NCBI RefSeq assembly: GCF_004359215.1
Contig: NC_090615.1
Location: 2,858,823-2,922,822 of the forward strand
Length of the DNA: 64,000 nt
Reading direction: 5' to 3'
DNA from: Bremia lactucae
Lineage: Eukaryota; Oomycota; Peronosporomycetes; Peronosporales; Peronosporaceae
Shown: one piece after another, positions 1 through 11,278 of the stretch
How the letters are laid out: every line of letters begins with the position of its first letter
How positions within the stretch are numbered: position 1 is the stretch's first letter
Made by a program: the position numbers and the translations under genes
The notes under the pieces: generated by a model
Databases searched by the model: none
The model's input: only the letters and a program-made list of their open reading frames with translations
Told to the model about the DNA's origin: nothing

Positions 1-223
1 CCGGCGAATTAACGCGGCGCGTGCGCTTAGTGCGAGGTTGTGTGGGCGTCTTCGCAGACGACCCACCAACGTGGCCCCTTTTAGGTGGCATCTTGGGCGC
101 CGTGTATAGAAACACGTGCGCGAGAGTGATCGAGTGAACTAGCGGCGCGTAAAGCTGCTCGCAGTTCCTCTCTCTACTCTGTCGAATTTAAAAATGTAAA
201 TTCGTTCTTAAAGAGGGGGATGG
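1..223 (+). mobile_element. 3' internal end of an LTR retroelement with polypurine tract
   Basis: No coding potential is visible. The last bases before the LTR at 224 form a purine-rich tract (AAAGAGGGGGATGG), which is what primes plus-strand synthesis just upstream of a 3' LTR. A diverged reverse-oriented counterpart of the stretch just upstream of the LTR is visible right of the LTR-A remnant near 48630. I read it as the 3' untranslated end of a retroelement whose body lies left of the window. Confidence 0.5.
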
Positions 224-776
224 TGTAACGGGCTAGAGTTGCCCTAATGTTACACAGTCCCCATTAAGTACATTTGGTACTTAAGGGGATGGTCAATTAC
301 TAAATAATAGTAATTAGACCCAACACTCGGGTGTGGTGCACATTTGTGACCAACCCTTGTGGATGTGATGCACATGGGTGCATTCACATTAGGAGGGATG
401 ACGCCCAGCGTCATCCATGATGACGGCTAGCGTCATCAGTTACGCGAGGTATCTATAAAGATACGCTCGCAATACATATTAAATGATATCTATAGAGATA
501 ACATTTTAATTGGTAAAAATAGGTATTTGTATTTAATTCTATTAAATATAAATCAGTCTGAAATTTACTACCTACTTGGTAAGTGCGCACGAGGAGACGG
601 ATTACCGCTCCCGTGACGACACTTTACCAAAGTTCTTAGTGTGTTGGGTGAGGTCGCTTGCGCGCCCACCACAACTACCTCACTGTACGCAAGAGAAGCA
701 GGTTTAACCGCTTCCTCGCTGTGCTAGGGTGTGTGCTTAAGTAGAGCGTGGCCGCATTACGACGTGCCCGCCTACA
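224..776 (+). repeat. LTR, family A (probable 3' LTR)
   Basis: Starts TGTAACGGGC and ends CGCCTACA (TG...CA). Reverse-oriented relatives lie at 20248-20337, 26565-26855, 31922-32429 and 33993-34396. The purine tract directly on its left and the lack of a primer-binding site on its right make it a 3' LTR. The five bases on each side do not match, as expected for one LTR of a longer element. Confidence 0.7.
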
Positions 777-1204
777 GTAATAGCAACCATTACAATGTCT
801 CTCCAGATGGCTTCCACGGAAAAGCATCTGGAAAGCGTAGTTTGGCATTCCGCCTTGTTCCAAAAGGGGTTTCCAGTTGCTTCAGAAGGAGACCGTTGAT
901 AAGCTCGTGTCTTGTAGTAGCAGAAAGGACGGCCTTCCAGTTGCCTTGGCGGTCTTTACAGCGAGCGTAGTAGCCGCGTTCCGGCTCGCAGGCCAGTTTG
1001 ACGTTGTGCTTAAAAATAACACAGCGGGAGACTGAATAATTGTCCTTTATTCGAACGAGAAAGACTCGTTAAAGTGATGTGATTATGCTGTGCGCAACGG
1101 TTTTCCGTGAATATCTACTTTCCCTTTATTTAATTATTTAAATCTAAAAACCTTACCCTAGCTAATTAAAAATAGATTTTTGCCGCCAACCGATGTTTGC
1201 CCCA

Positions 1205-1327
1205 TTACACTTAGCTACTTAGAAACCTCCACTGTACTACGTGAAGTTTCGAGGCACCCTATCTACACTGTAATCAGTGTAAGGTTAACTAGTATTTTTC
1301 AGTACTAGTGAAAGGTGCCCCGTTACA
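1205..1327 (+). repeat. LTR fragment, family C
   Basis: Ends GGTGCCCCGTTACA and is the reverse complement of the start of the LTR-like copy at 52596-53102, sharing the ACTAGTGAAAGGTGCC and CGTGAAGT... blocks. Only about 120 bp survive. 777-1204 holds no gene I can support. Confidence 0.5.
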
Positions 1328-1612
1328 CTTCGTTTCTTAATAATTTGTATTCGTGCCAAGCCTTGGCGATTCTTGCAGGCCACTAAAGTTTTGGTTTTAA
1401 GTGTCATGGACTGTATTTGATTCTACGTGAGGAAGCAAGATTGAAACTCGATTTCGATATACACAACTCGTACAGGCACAGTAAAAAGAAAGTATTAGGA
1501 CCTGAGAAACCACAATAGAGTGGTGTGCAACCCCCTTCGGCATGCATTGTATTTGTATAAGCTACTTGCAGGCTACCCTTTGTAGTCACGTCGTCGCAAC
1601 TTCCGTGTGCAA

Positions 1613-2074
1613 TTAAAATTGGCGGAACTGCTTGCGCACATTGATAGGCTTCGTTTCCGAAGCAGGCTCAACTTCCAGCACATTAAATCTCACCGTCTTG
1701 GCGAGTGGGCGGCACTGACCGATAGTGACAACGTCACCCTCTTTCACGCGGAAGGCGGGTGATAGGTGGGCAGCCACGTTTTTGTGACGCTTTTCAAAAC
1801 GCTTGTACTTCTTCACAAAGTGCAAATAATCACGACGCACGATAATTGTTCGCTTCATCTTGGTGGAGAGAACGACGCCCTTAAGAATACGGCCGCGAAT
1901 CGAAATATTTCCGGTAAACGGGCACTTCTTGTCGACGTACTGCCCTTCAATAGCACTCTTTGGGGTTTTAAAGCCCAGCCCCACCTCTTTGTAAAAGCGA
2001 GGACCTTTTTTCTTGCCAGCAAACTTCTTGCTGGCAAGGAAGACACCTTCTTGCTTTTGGTACGCCTTTTCAGT
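1613..2074 (-). CDS. RPS11: 40S ribosomal protein S11 (uS17), main exon
   Basis: This is the small-subunit ribosomal protein uS17 of cytosolic ribosomes. The reading frame carries the family core, with [40 protein letters not shown] and the [18 protein letters not shown] block near the C-terminus. The frame runs upstream past the apparent valine start at 1984 to an acceptor site (...TATATACAG) at 2075, giving the usual N-terminal [12 protein letters not shown] and [12 protein letters not shown] segments. An in-frame stop lies just beyond the acceptor, so a short first exon (expected to be only a few codons, by family comparison) must lie further upstream. I could not locate it. No frameshift is seen. 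The call is very secure; only the 5' end is open. Confidence 0.92.
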   Translation of the reverse strand, partial: TEKAYQKQEGVFLASKKFAGKKKGPRFYKEVGLGFKTPKSAIEGQYVDKKCPFTGNISIRGRILKGVVLSTKMKRTIIVRRDYLHFVKKYKRFEKRHKNVAAHLSPAFRVKEGDVVTIGQCRPLAKTVRFNVLEVEPASETKPINVRKQFRQF

Positions 2075-2077
2075 CTG

Positions 2078-2821
2078 TATATAACATTAAGCGCACACAT
2101 AGAGCCATAAAGCGTTAGAATTATTTTTAGCAGTAGCAAATTTCATTGACAGGGACACAAGGGAGAACACGATTCTTGACTTAGCGTGCTGGTAGCATCG
2201 ACGATGCTACTAGCACAAAGAGTGGGGCATGCCGGTGATGAAACGGTTGCAACGAGTATTACATCGCTCGGATATCGCAGTCATTGAGAGATCTCCAAAT
2301 GACTCCACAATCAGCAGATTGTTGGTGGATAATAGCCTTGGTGGGCCATCACCCCGACCAACTAGCTAGCCAGCGCCTTCAGTGCTGTGTCCTATCTTTT
2401 TACAGATAGAACACGCCAATCTCCGCACTACAAGACTCGATTCCATTTACCCCCAGATCTTTCTGATATGTCAGTTGCCGTCGGCTTACCGCAAGTCGTG
2501 GCCCTGTCCCTATCGTTTTAAGTCCTTAGGTACCTGGTCAACGTGCTCCATTTTATCAAGGGGATTCGCAAATGACCGATAGACTGATGTTAGAATTGCG
2601 ACTGGCTGTCGGTGGTTTACTTCACTGATCCTGATGAAGTAGCTTAAAATGTCAAGTAATCCTACTTAACAAACAATCATCAATTACTTTATTTTCCTCT
2701 CATAAAGAACTCGCATATTTACGGCTAGGGATGGCATTAAATGGTACAAGTCTAGTATTGGAAGAACAGATGTATTAAAAATAGCGCTGCTCTATGTTAA
2801 AGAAGTAGTCGACACAGCGGT
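2078..2821. other. Gene-free stretch, holds RPS11 5' end
   Basis: The first exon and promoter of the minus-strand RPS11 gene should be here, but no convincing ATG-plus-donor exon is visible. The open frames in it look random and nothing else is recognised. Confidence 0.3.
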
Positions 2822-3217
2822 CTACTCCGGCTTGCTGGTAATGTACCGCTGCACCTCACCTGAGTTGGCTTTGTAGCCCTGCAGGCGGAATGACGAAATC
2901 TGATATGCCCACAGAAAACCGCCAAGTGAGCCAAGCATGCCAGTGACCACCATGGACGGTACAGCCACATGACGGTGTAACTTAAGGCCTGTCCAATGCC
3001 AATAAATCACAAAATAAGAAGCAATATCTTATCTACTGCTGCAGTATTTACACGAACCAAAGACGTAGCCTGCGGGAAAGGAAAGTAAGCTAGTGCCCAG
3101 CCATCGCGTATAATCGCCCGCATTGAAATTCCCCTTTATGTCATCAAAAGCTGGATGCTTGACGATCACAGGAAAACGCGGCTCGCGCGGGTCGCGGGCT
3201 TGGACGTGGTCACTCAT
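2822..3217 (-). CDS. Complex I 21 kDa-type accessory subunit, two exons
   Basis: Two exons join into 108 residues: 3217-3058 and 2988-2822, separated by a 69-nt intron that starts GTTCGT and ends GGACAG, splitting a glycine codon. The N-terminal half has the FPVIVKHPAFDDIKGNF...DYTRWLGTS pattern of the NADH-ubiquinone oxidoreductase 21 kDa subunit N-terminal domain. The C-terminal half has a hydrophobic stretch followed by GGFLWAYQISSFRLQGY, as in the matching C-terminal domain. It is known from other eukaryotes as a small supernumerary subunit of mitochondrial complex I with a membrane-associated segment, so it should act at the inner membrane. Assignment rests on recognising the two motifs, not on a search. 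Confidence 0.72.
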
Positions 3218-4095
3218 GGATGCACAATAATAAGTATTAAAAATATACCAATTATGTAATAACTGCTATTTCTTAAGGGAAATGCTATATTCACCTTAAA
3301 TTCACACCCTTCCTGCAAATTCTTATCATCACACGTATGGCTACGGGATCACTGCCGCTTTTAGCGGTGTGGACGAGGACGGATGAGGACGGCTCAGTTA
3401 ATGACAAAGCAGACGTCAAAGGCGCGGGAGAAGAAGACATGATAGTGGTGGTTTTGTTAACATTCTATGATTGTTGAAGTATGGAAACTGGTAAGCCGAA
3501 AGTCCATCTCTCTCGCACAAGTTTGAGAAAAAAGGGTGTGAAAATAGCAATTCTCTTTTTTTAATTGCTTTATTTTATCTGAATATTGTTTATCCCCAAT
3601 TCCGTGTCGGAAGAACTTGAAAATGAGCAGCTAGCACAAAGCGACTTCAATGTTTGTATCTTAAGCGCGCGACGCGGGAGAGAATGCGACGCTTTTTAAA
3701 ATGAAACAGATCCAACTGAATAATTAAGCGACGTAACGTAATTACAATGTGGTTAGTAAATTGACTAGCTTTTTCTCTACTTGTGTGTTGTAAGCATGAG
3801 AGTAGTCTTGTACTACAATCTGCTGAGATTTAGCCCTTGTTCTATTGATTTGTTCAGAAATGAACATTTCTCCCCCATTGCAACCGCGCAATGATAAATT
3901 AAACAGTTGATAATAAATTTAATTTCATTCAAAAAAATAATAAATATCCTTATTTTTATAAGAAGAAAAAAAAATAGTTTGAAATAATTCTGAAACTTAT
4001 TGCGTACAACTTCCGGCATAGATGCTCTCATTCACCGTAAATTTAGCAAGACGTTATGCCGTGGCTGGATGCTATTATTACTAACACAATATTTC
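3218..4095. other. AT-rich intergenic stretch
   Basis: Contains only short open frames, including two overlapping ones of under 50 codons near 3296-3477 on opposite strands. Neither looks like a known protein. It should include the promoter of the complex I subunit gene. Confidence 0.3.
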
Positions 4096-6218
4096 TCACT
4101 TAATTTCCATAAGTTCCTGCTGCAAGGCGAAAAGAGCTTCGATGCGCTGGGCTTCAAGGCCGCTTGTCAATTCGATCTGGTATTCGCAGAGCCGAGAAAT
4201 TGCCATCGGAGGTCAAATGTCCGTACATGTATCCACACAATAATTAAAATGATGCTCAATTTTATTGCACCCAGATAGCCAACCTTTTTTTCGTTCAGAT
4301 AATGGTAGGCTTGCCAGTGTGCCTCCTGCAACGCTTCCACCTGAGAAATGCTCAAACTATTGTTAGGCTCCAGCTCGCGATCGCTCACCGATGATGCGAT
4401 GAGGAACTGTTCCACATTAATCTCTAGGTCAGCCGCAACCGGAAAAGTGCGATAAAAACTTCGATTCAGCACATCGTAAGATAAATTTGACGTGATAACC
4501 CAATTTTTATCGTCGCCGGTTATCACCAGCCTTCGCGGAGATTCTGTGACAGTTGACTGCGTTAACTTAGAATTAGGTTGCTCATCCCACAAAGCGTTCA
4601 CTGATGATATCGCTTTTGAAATCTTTAATTGGGACCTATGCGGCTTTTGTAGTGAGCCGAGCTCTATATTGGATGAACAATCTTTTAAGCCAATGTTAGT
4701 CGAAATGGCCGGGTTCCGATTCGATGCTTTTTCTGCATTATCGCCACTCAATTCCTTGCGCCCTGCAGCACAATAAAATCCTTTTACACTTATTTTATAG
4801 AAAGCAATACGAACTCACGATTTTTTTTGGTGGAAACGCTCTGCCAGCCGCCGTCATCATCAAATTCATGTTCAATAGTTCTAAGCTCTGAGTATAGTGA
4901 AGCAGATTCTTGATCTGCCTTCGCTTTACTCTGCTTGAGTGACAAAGTGTCGTCCTCGCTACTGTCAATAAAACTGTCAGCCTTCATTTTGTCCTTGTGT
5001 CCACACTCTATTGGCAGGCGCTCGGGAGCTTTCACGAGACCCATATTTTTTTTCTTCGTCTTCTTGTTTTTCTTCTTCTCATATTTTAAACTTGGTTTTT
5101 CATCCAATGCAATTATATTTTCTTCTTGTGCTGTTAAAGCCAGAAGCTGTTGCTCTACCTTTGCGCTCAAACATATGGATTCTTCAAAATTCTGAGCCCA
5201 TTTTTCGCTTAAAAGATCGTTCATTTGTTTACTCGATTCTCCAAAAATCTGCCTGCCTAAATCCATAGCTGTCTTTCCTGCTTTATTCCGTATCGTAATG
5301 TCAAGGTCCAGGGAAATTTTAATCAGAGATTCCACGGCATTAAAATTTTTACTAAGAACGGCCAGATGAAGCGCCGCATTGCCTTCATTTTTCTCTAACG
5401 CATTCACATCGGCTCCGTTTGCAAGTAAAATTTCCACTATAGCCGCACTACGCTCCATCGTTTCCGGAACAGCAGGAGCAGCAGGACGTGGATCCTTACC
5501 AGCGCGAGCAGCACACATGAGAGCATTCAGTCCGCATGCATTTAACAAATCTAGTCTCGCACCCATCTCGATAAAAAGTTGCACCGCTACCACGTTCTTT
5601 GCCACGCAAGCCATCATAAGTGCTGCGTGTGAAGCAATACCTTTCCAGTTAGTAGCTCCACTTATTTACGTGGACGTACTCAGCAGACCTGTGTCACCGT
5701 GGGCATTCGATTGATTAATGATTTTCTGTAGTTTTTGCTTCCGATTAGCGGTCGCAATCAACTCCTCTACTACGCAAGGCTTAAATATTTTTTTTTGTGT
5801 TAGCACATTGCATACGATTAGATACTAAGGCGGCAAGGGGTCATCAACGCACATTCGTTGACATCGCAGATAGGTGCAGCACCGTCGTTTTGTTAGTATA
5901 AGTGGCACAGTCTACAGCTACAGTCCGATCGATAACGAAGCCAACGAGGTCGTCGCGGCCTACAATTACAAAATTAAATAACATATAGTACGATCCAACC
6001 TAGCCACAAGTTCATCAGCAAAAAATGCTTTTTATCGTACCACAAGCGCAAACACTCATGAGCACGTTCCAGCCCATGTCATTTGCTCGATCAAAGTTGA
6101 TATTTCGCTCACTAAAGAACCTAACACACATTTCATAGTCCGCAAACTCCACAAGGCGGTGAGCGAAGGCCTGTGCCTTCGCTGGTGCGGAGTTGGTATT
6201 CCTCAACAGAGCAGTCAT
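4096..6218 (-). CDS. Ankyrin-repeat protein, six exons, about 579 residues
   Basis: Six exons can be joined in frame: 6218-6041, 5959-5853, 5779-5689, 5622-4819, 4762-4284 and 4176-4096, total 1740 nt. Introns are 81, 73, 66, 56 and 107 nt with GT...AG ends; those at 5623-5688 and 5780-5852 carry CTAAC-type branch sites. Joining restores textbook ankyrin repeats across every early junction, for example GWNVLMSVCACG...LVGFVI, KTTVLHLSAM...CVVEELI and HGDTALMMACVAKN, followed by MGARL, NALMCAARAG and NAALHLAVLSKN. About six repeats fill residues 45-225. A lysine-rich linker (KKKNKKTKKKN) and a charged, probably coiled-coil C-terminus ending QRIEALFALQQELMEIK follow. Ankyrin repeats bind proteins; no catalytic domain is seen and the partner is unknown. 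The last intron is the least certain junction. Confidence 0.8.
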
Positions 6219-7120
6219 GTTTTATAGAAAACTGTTATTAATCGCACTTAAGGGAGAAATGATCGTAGTACTCTCAGTGACGAAACATTGCAACAAGCAT
6301 TTGAGCGAAGACACCAAATAGAGAAGCGGCAAATTTGTGATTGATCAGCGCATTGGCTGAGAAGAGAGGCTGGATAATTGAAGAAGTCGGCCCCGTGCGC
6401 ATTGTGCTAGGTGGTCTATGCGGATTGGATAGTATTGTTGAAGTGGCACTGAGAGATATGGCTACAGTGTGGTGCTAGAGCATCATGAACTGCGAAGTCG
6501 ATAATTTTCTAAACAAATTAACTTGAATTTATCATGAAGTTGGTGGCAACGATGGAAAGAGCTTGAAGAAGGATAAGAATGGCGATGACATTTACAGCTT
6601 AAACCAAGATTAAAGAGAGGCTTCATCGCATTAAGATGGTCTGCGATGGCTGTTGAGATAAGAGAAAAGATTCGGCTCGTCGGCGTCGACACCAAGGACC
6701 TCACAGCCATTTATGAACTGAAAGTGGAAAAGAACAGGTTGGTGGCTCAGCAAGAGTTACTATTGTTGTGGCAGCGTCTCTTGATGCTATTGTTTAATGC
6801 GCTTTTCGAGTAAATTCACATTACAAAGGTCGGTCGTGGCCCTGAAAAAATGGTGGACATCGGAATTTTGGCTGTGGTTTACAACATGTTTATAAGAAAG
6901 ACTCGACAGCTCGTGAACTTCCGCATGAAAGTATTAATTACGTTGGAATTTTCAGCCAGATCAATGCTTTAAAAACGAAAGCACGAATTTTCAATCCTAT
7001 GACTTTATCATTTGCGATAGATTCCGTGCCCTTATGGTAAATTGCTCGAATGCAAATTATCCTCCTTAAGGAATAATTGAGAGCTTATAAAATTTTCTCT
7101 GCTTGGGAGGCCGTTTCCTA
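6219..7120. other. Stretch between two minus-strand genes, possible decayed ORF
   Basis: It should hold the promoter of the ankyrin gene. On the plus strand around 6645-6810 an open frame of about 50 codons starting MAVEIREKIRL and ending at a stop reads like real protein, with a further open piece at 6840-6960. The frame is broken and I do not recognise it. It may be a gene relic. Confidence 0.25.
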
Positions 7121-7766
7121 TCACGGCCCATAGATTGATCGAGGCGGAGGTCCACCCATACCACCAGGTCCGGGTGGTACCCTCATGCCCATAACTCCAA
7201 TCGGCGGAGGACCACGAGGCATTCCTACAGTGTTAAAATTAAATATGATGCATATTAGCGCTAGGTTAAAATCGTCTTCGACGAATACGGCTGATTACCT
7301 TGAAATATAGGAGGACGCATGCTGGATCCTGGTGGAGGCATCATACCTCGAGGTGGCCCTCCGCGAGGTGGATATCCGCCGGGAATTCCTCCAGTAAGAG
7401 GGCCAATTGGTCGCGAAGGTAAAGAGCCCGCCAGCATAGGTCCTCTCAGCCACTCTCCAGCTAGAGTAACACTTTGTATCAAACCTTCTGTTAAGTTATA
7501 AATTTTATTTAACACCATACGATTCATGACGACGCCTTGGCCAGCCAGGAACTGCTCGTAGTAAAGTTTAACATTCTCACGGTGCTTCCAGCCGCGGTTG
7601 TGTTGCTTGCGTCCGGCTTGCTGCAGTCAACCGAGGACAGGTCATAACAAAGATTACTTAAATAAGATGCAAAAGAAAATAGCAAGATACGGTCTGTGAG
7701 CAGAGCAACTCTTACCGAGTCATGCGTAAGATAGGTATCGCAATAGTCGCAGTAGTAGCGAGGCAT
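7121..7766 (-). CDS. SNRPC: U1 small nuclear ribonucleoprotein C
   Basis: Three exons (7766-7716, 7620-7299, 7224-7121) separated by introns of 95 and 74 nt give 158 residues. The N-terminus [17 protein letters not shown], then [18 protein letters not shown], is the matrin-type C2H2 zinc finger of U1-C, with cysteines at 6 and 9 and paired histidines after the first splice junction. The tail is rich in Pro, Gly, Met and Arg ([15 protein letters not shown]), as in the family, and the total length matches family members. U1-C sits in the U1 snRNP and stabilises pairing of U1 RNA with the 5' splice site. The gene is divergent from spermidine synthase, the two start codons being 184 bp apart, so they probably share a promoter region. 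The first intron splits the finger itself. Confidence 0.93.
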
Positions 7767-7950
7767 ATTTGCACTGTGATGCGACGTAGTGTGGCTAACA
7801 CCATCGTCATCGTAATTGATATAAATGCTGCGAATCAAAGCAGCAGCCTCGCAGCCACTCGCTTACCTGCGCTCTCATATATTTCTTTCTCGCCGACACG
7901 TCGCATCTGTCCCAACAGCCAAGACACTATTATCTAATTGCGTTTAAGCC

Positions 7951-8829
7951 ATGTCTATCACCACGACCAATGACAAGCAGTGGTTTAGCGAGACTGAAGC
8001 CATGTGGCCTGGTCAAAAGTTCTCGCTTCAGGTAGAAGAAGTGCTCTTTCGAGGCAAGTCGGAATACCAAGACGTACTGGTATTCAGGTCGGCTACATAC
8101 GGTCACGTGCTTGTGCTAGACGGTGTAATTCAACTCACAGAGCGCGACGAATTCGCGTACCAAGAAATGATTACTCATCTCCCCATGTTTGCACACAAGC
8201 TGCCAAAGCGCGTACTTGTTGTAGGCGGAGGTGATGGTGGCGTGCTTCGTGAGGTTGTTAAGCACGACTGTGTTGAAGAAATAGTCATGTGTGAGATCGA
8301 CTCGATGGTGTGCGACGTGTCCAAAACCTATTTTAAAGAGACGGTGGCCACAGCATTTGAAGACCCACGCGTAACGCTTCTACACGCAGATGCTGCCCTA
8401 TATCTTCGTGAGAATACGACGAACAAGTTTGACGTAATTATTGTCGATTCATCGGACCCAGTTGGACCTGCGGAAGTTCTTTATCGTGCGGAATTTTACG
8501 AGAACATGAAGAACGCACTGTCCTTAGACGGCACCATTTGCACCCAGGGGGAGTGCCTCTGGTTGCACCTTGACCTCATCGTGGATGTCATGCAACGCTG
8601 CCAAAATCTCTTTCCCACTGTCAACTATTCTTACACGTCTATTCCGACATACCCGTCGGGTCAAATTGGCTTTATCCTTTGCTCGCTTGACCAGGGCGTA
8701 GACAAGCCCAAGCGCAATATTAGCAGTAATCTGGAGCAGACACTTCGTTACTACAGTACTAAGATACACGAGGCTTCATTTGTTCTGCCCAGCTTTGCAG
8801 AGCGCAAGATTGCCATCGTTCGCAAGTGA
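7951..8829 (+). CDS. Spermidine synthase
   Basis: An intronless 292-residue frame. It transfers an aminopropyl group from decarboxylated S-adenosylmethionine to putrescine, making spermidine in the cytosol. Visible signatures: the N-terminal beta domain (WFSETEAMWPGQKFSLQVEE), LDGVIQLTERDEFAYQEM, the nucleotide-binding VLVVGGGDGGVLREV at about residues 88-102, and the gate and catalytic region IIVDSSDPVGPAE at 163-175. The start is supported by the family-typical distance to WFSE and by the adjacent divergent U1-C gene. Length is normal for the family and no key residue is missing. Spermidine also feeds hypusine formation in eIF5A. Confidence 0.95.
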   Translation: MSITTTNDKQWFSETEAMWPGQKFSLQVEEVLFRGKSEYQDVLVFRSATYGHVLVLDGVIQLTERDEFAYQEMITHLPMFAHKLPKRVLVVGGGDGGVLREVVKHDCVEEIVMCEIDSMVCDVSKTYFKETVATAFEDPRVTLLHADAALYLRENTTNKFDVIIVDSSDPVGPAEVLYRAEFYENMKNALSLDGTICTQGECLWLHLDLIVDVMQRCQNLFPTVNYSYTSIPTYPSGQIGFILCSLDQGVDKPKRNISSNLEQTLRYYSTKIHEASFVLPSFAERKIAIVRK

Positions 8830-9542
8830 CACGTCTAGTCTTCCTCAATTTTTTTTCAATATAAATCGCTAACCCTTGCGCTTGTGTAAAGGCCGAAGCT
8901 GTTCACTCTGCTGCCCATATCTATGTACTGCTGTATCGCAACCGATAAAAATCTTTAAGGCAGTAATCTCGCTGAGTATTAACAATGTGACGTTGACAAT
9001 ATAGCTAAAATTCGGATGAGACTGCCCAGTTAGATAATGCTCCTGATGCACATGGGCCTTACCGGTTGCATGTAAGCAGAGTAAATAGTCTTAAGGTCAA
9101 CATATAGTTTGCCCCTATGTTCCCTTGCCGACTGTTTTGTTAAAATTTTACAATTTGCCGAGATAGCGACCTCCCGGCGTTATCTTGAATATTCGACTTG
9201 ATCCAGAATGTGCAAAAATAATAACACAAGGATGTTTGGCTGTAGTATTTCATACAAACACTTCAAAGGGAAGTCGGTACGTATAAAGTTCATTCAAAAG
9301 CTTTAAGAAACAACAAAGTACATATTCATCTCGGATAGCTATATAAATTTGTAGCAAAATCGCACAAACATCTGCTCATCAATACTACTTTTTGAAATAA
9401 CAGAAAGTAATGCATTAAATCATAGCGGAATCGATTATTAGAAGGAGCATATTTCCCATCTACTAATGGTGAAGCCTGTCGTTTCCGCTGTGCCCAAAAG
9501 CATGCACAACTTTGCAATATGAAGGGAGCCAAGACGGTGCTT
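8830..9542. other. Intergenic, no gene seen
   Basis: Lies between the 3' ends of spermidine synthase and the minus-strand nuclease gene. Only short open frames are present and no repeat is recognised. Confidence 0.3.
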
Positions 9543-10911
9543 TTAAAATAATACTTTTTTAATGTGAAATTTACACAGAAGTGGCAGGTGATCGGATGGA
9601 GATATTGTGCTAGGCAATGCAACTTCTTTGCTCGCGTCTTCGAGAGACATAATTTCCATGAGCGCCACTGGCTGCAACCTATTGTACGCAAGGTGTTATG
9701 TTGGATTAATCAAAAACGAGATATCATACCTGGATGAGCGATAAAATATGTAGTCCAATGTGCCAACAAAACGAGGTACCATCCTGCCGTCATCCGTTCT
9801 GGCGCCACCGTTGACGTTGGTAAATTTGGGCTCACTATTATCGTTATACTGAGCGTAAGCACTTTTGAAGCAGTGTTTTCTTGTAATGAAATGATACACT
9901 TTGCTGTCTGGTAACGAATTAAAATCGCCTGCGAAAATAGTAGGAGTAGACGCATCCAATAAACTAAGAAATTCGTCGATTGAACGTAACATACGGCGAA
10001 CTTGTAACAACTTCACGTCTTCTTGCATTGGGTCCCAGAATAAGTGTGTCGTCGCGACAACAAACCTTGACTGCGTCTCACGATGCTCCAAGTAGATAAT
10101 AGCCCCAACGCTTCCTCTCGAAGAAGCCCTTGATAGCAATTCATGGCTGATGTCTGATAATATCAAGGATTAATTGTATAGGCAGCTTGGAAGCTAATAT
10201 ACAGGTTTCATAATGCCAGATAAGACCAACCTGCTTCATTTCCATGAGATAAGTCCAGGCTGATTTGCTTGAACGTTTTCACCTCAAACATTTCTTCATT
10301 CCAAAATACAGCTACTCCATCCGCCTTGGTGCCAGTTTTCTTTGTAAATATGCTTTCGTAATAAAAGCGATAAACGCAACACTTAAGAATACATTCGTGA
10401 AGACTAACCAAAAAGTATAATGCTCACCCAACGTATCCAAGGATTTTCATCATTGCAGCCCAAAAGTCTTCAAAATGGTCGACTTCCTGAAAATAATTCT
10501 TAGAAAAATTCGGTTCGAGTTGTCAAATGCTGAACTTACCTGTAGGCATATGATATGAGGCGACACAGGTAGACTCGAAGCAAACATAGCTTCCTGGAAA
10601 GACCAATAATCAGACACGTAGGTGAAAGGTCCGAAATGGTTTTACTTACCAAATCTTTGGACCTTTCTTTCCAGCGAAGCTTTATAGACTTGCAGTATGG
10701 AAAGGAGCTCGAGCGCACGTAGCATTGAGCCAGCACGTTATACGTCATGACTAACAGCATCTGCGAGATTCCAGTCGCTAAGCAACACGTATCATGTCCG
10801 AAGAATATGAAAATAATTAAAGAAAGCAGAAACGTATAGAATAGTTTTTTTAGCGATGAAGCTCTCACAAGCGCTATCGCAAGCCAGTAGGCGCATCCTT
10901 GGTGTCTTCAT
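9543..10911 (-). CDS. CCR4/Angel-type endonuclease-exonuclease-phosphatase protein
   Basis: Exons 10760-10650, 10593-10540, 10486-10428, 10352-10231, 10153-9730 and 9678-9543 join in frame to 301 codons. A probable leading exon at 10911-10834 adds 26 residues but its donor (GTTTCT) is weak. The protein has the Mg-dependent nuclease motifs in order: LLVMTYNVLAQ, HIICLQEVDHFEDFW (catalytic Glu), a KKTGTKADGVAVFW block, TTHLFWDP, AGDFNSLPDS (Asp and Asn of the active site), the FTN...GTLDYIFY segment, and the terminal LPSTISPSDHLPLLCKF with the catalytic His. This is the fold of CCR4, Angel and nocturnin, which shorten poly(A) tails or act on other RNA ends. No leucine-rich repeats are present, so it is closer to Angel/nocturnin than to full CCR4. 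Introns are 51-77 nt. Confidence 0.88.
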
Positions 10912-11278
10912 GGAGCCCAAATGCTATCGAAACACAGTTTTTAATCAACGAACACTACTTGTATATCATCCAACCACATCAAGTTTTTTTGTGCGAATCA
11001 CGAGCTAGCTTTTAATATTCAAGGTGTTTGAGTGGCTGAAAAGTGAGACGATAATTGAATGGCGAGCATGCCATCCGGCCACTTAAAAGCCGGCTAGTGC
11101 GAAAAACACAAAGGCTTCCTCAAATTCAAGGGTAAGTTCTTCTAATGGCCCACCGCATCATTGTGTGAGAGCGCGCATTGATTTCCTTAGTATTTTATGC
11201 AATAGCACCGTACAGAGCTAAAAATCAGGAAATGAGACAGATTCCACAGAGCTAATTCGTGGTTGGTTGCGCATGTAG

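Noticed and set aside
4167..4751. Separate 194-residue membrane protein starting at 4751
   Set aside because: Its start is a TTG, and splicing at 4763/4818 and 4177/4283 makes it part of the ankyrin gene; the hydrophobic stretch is translated intron.
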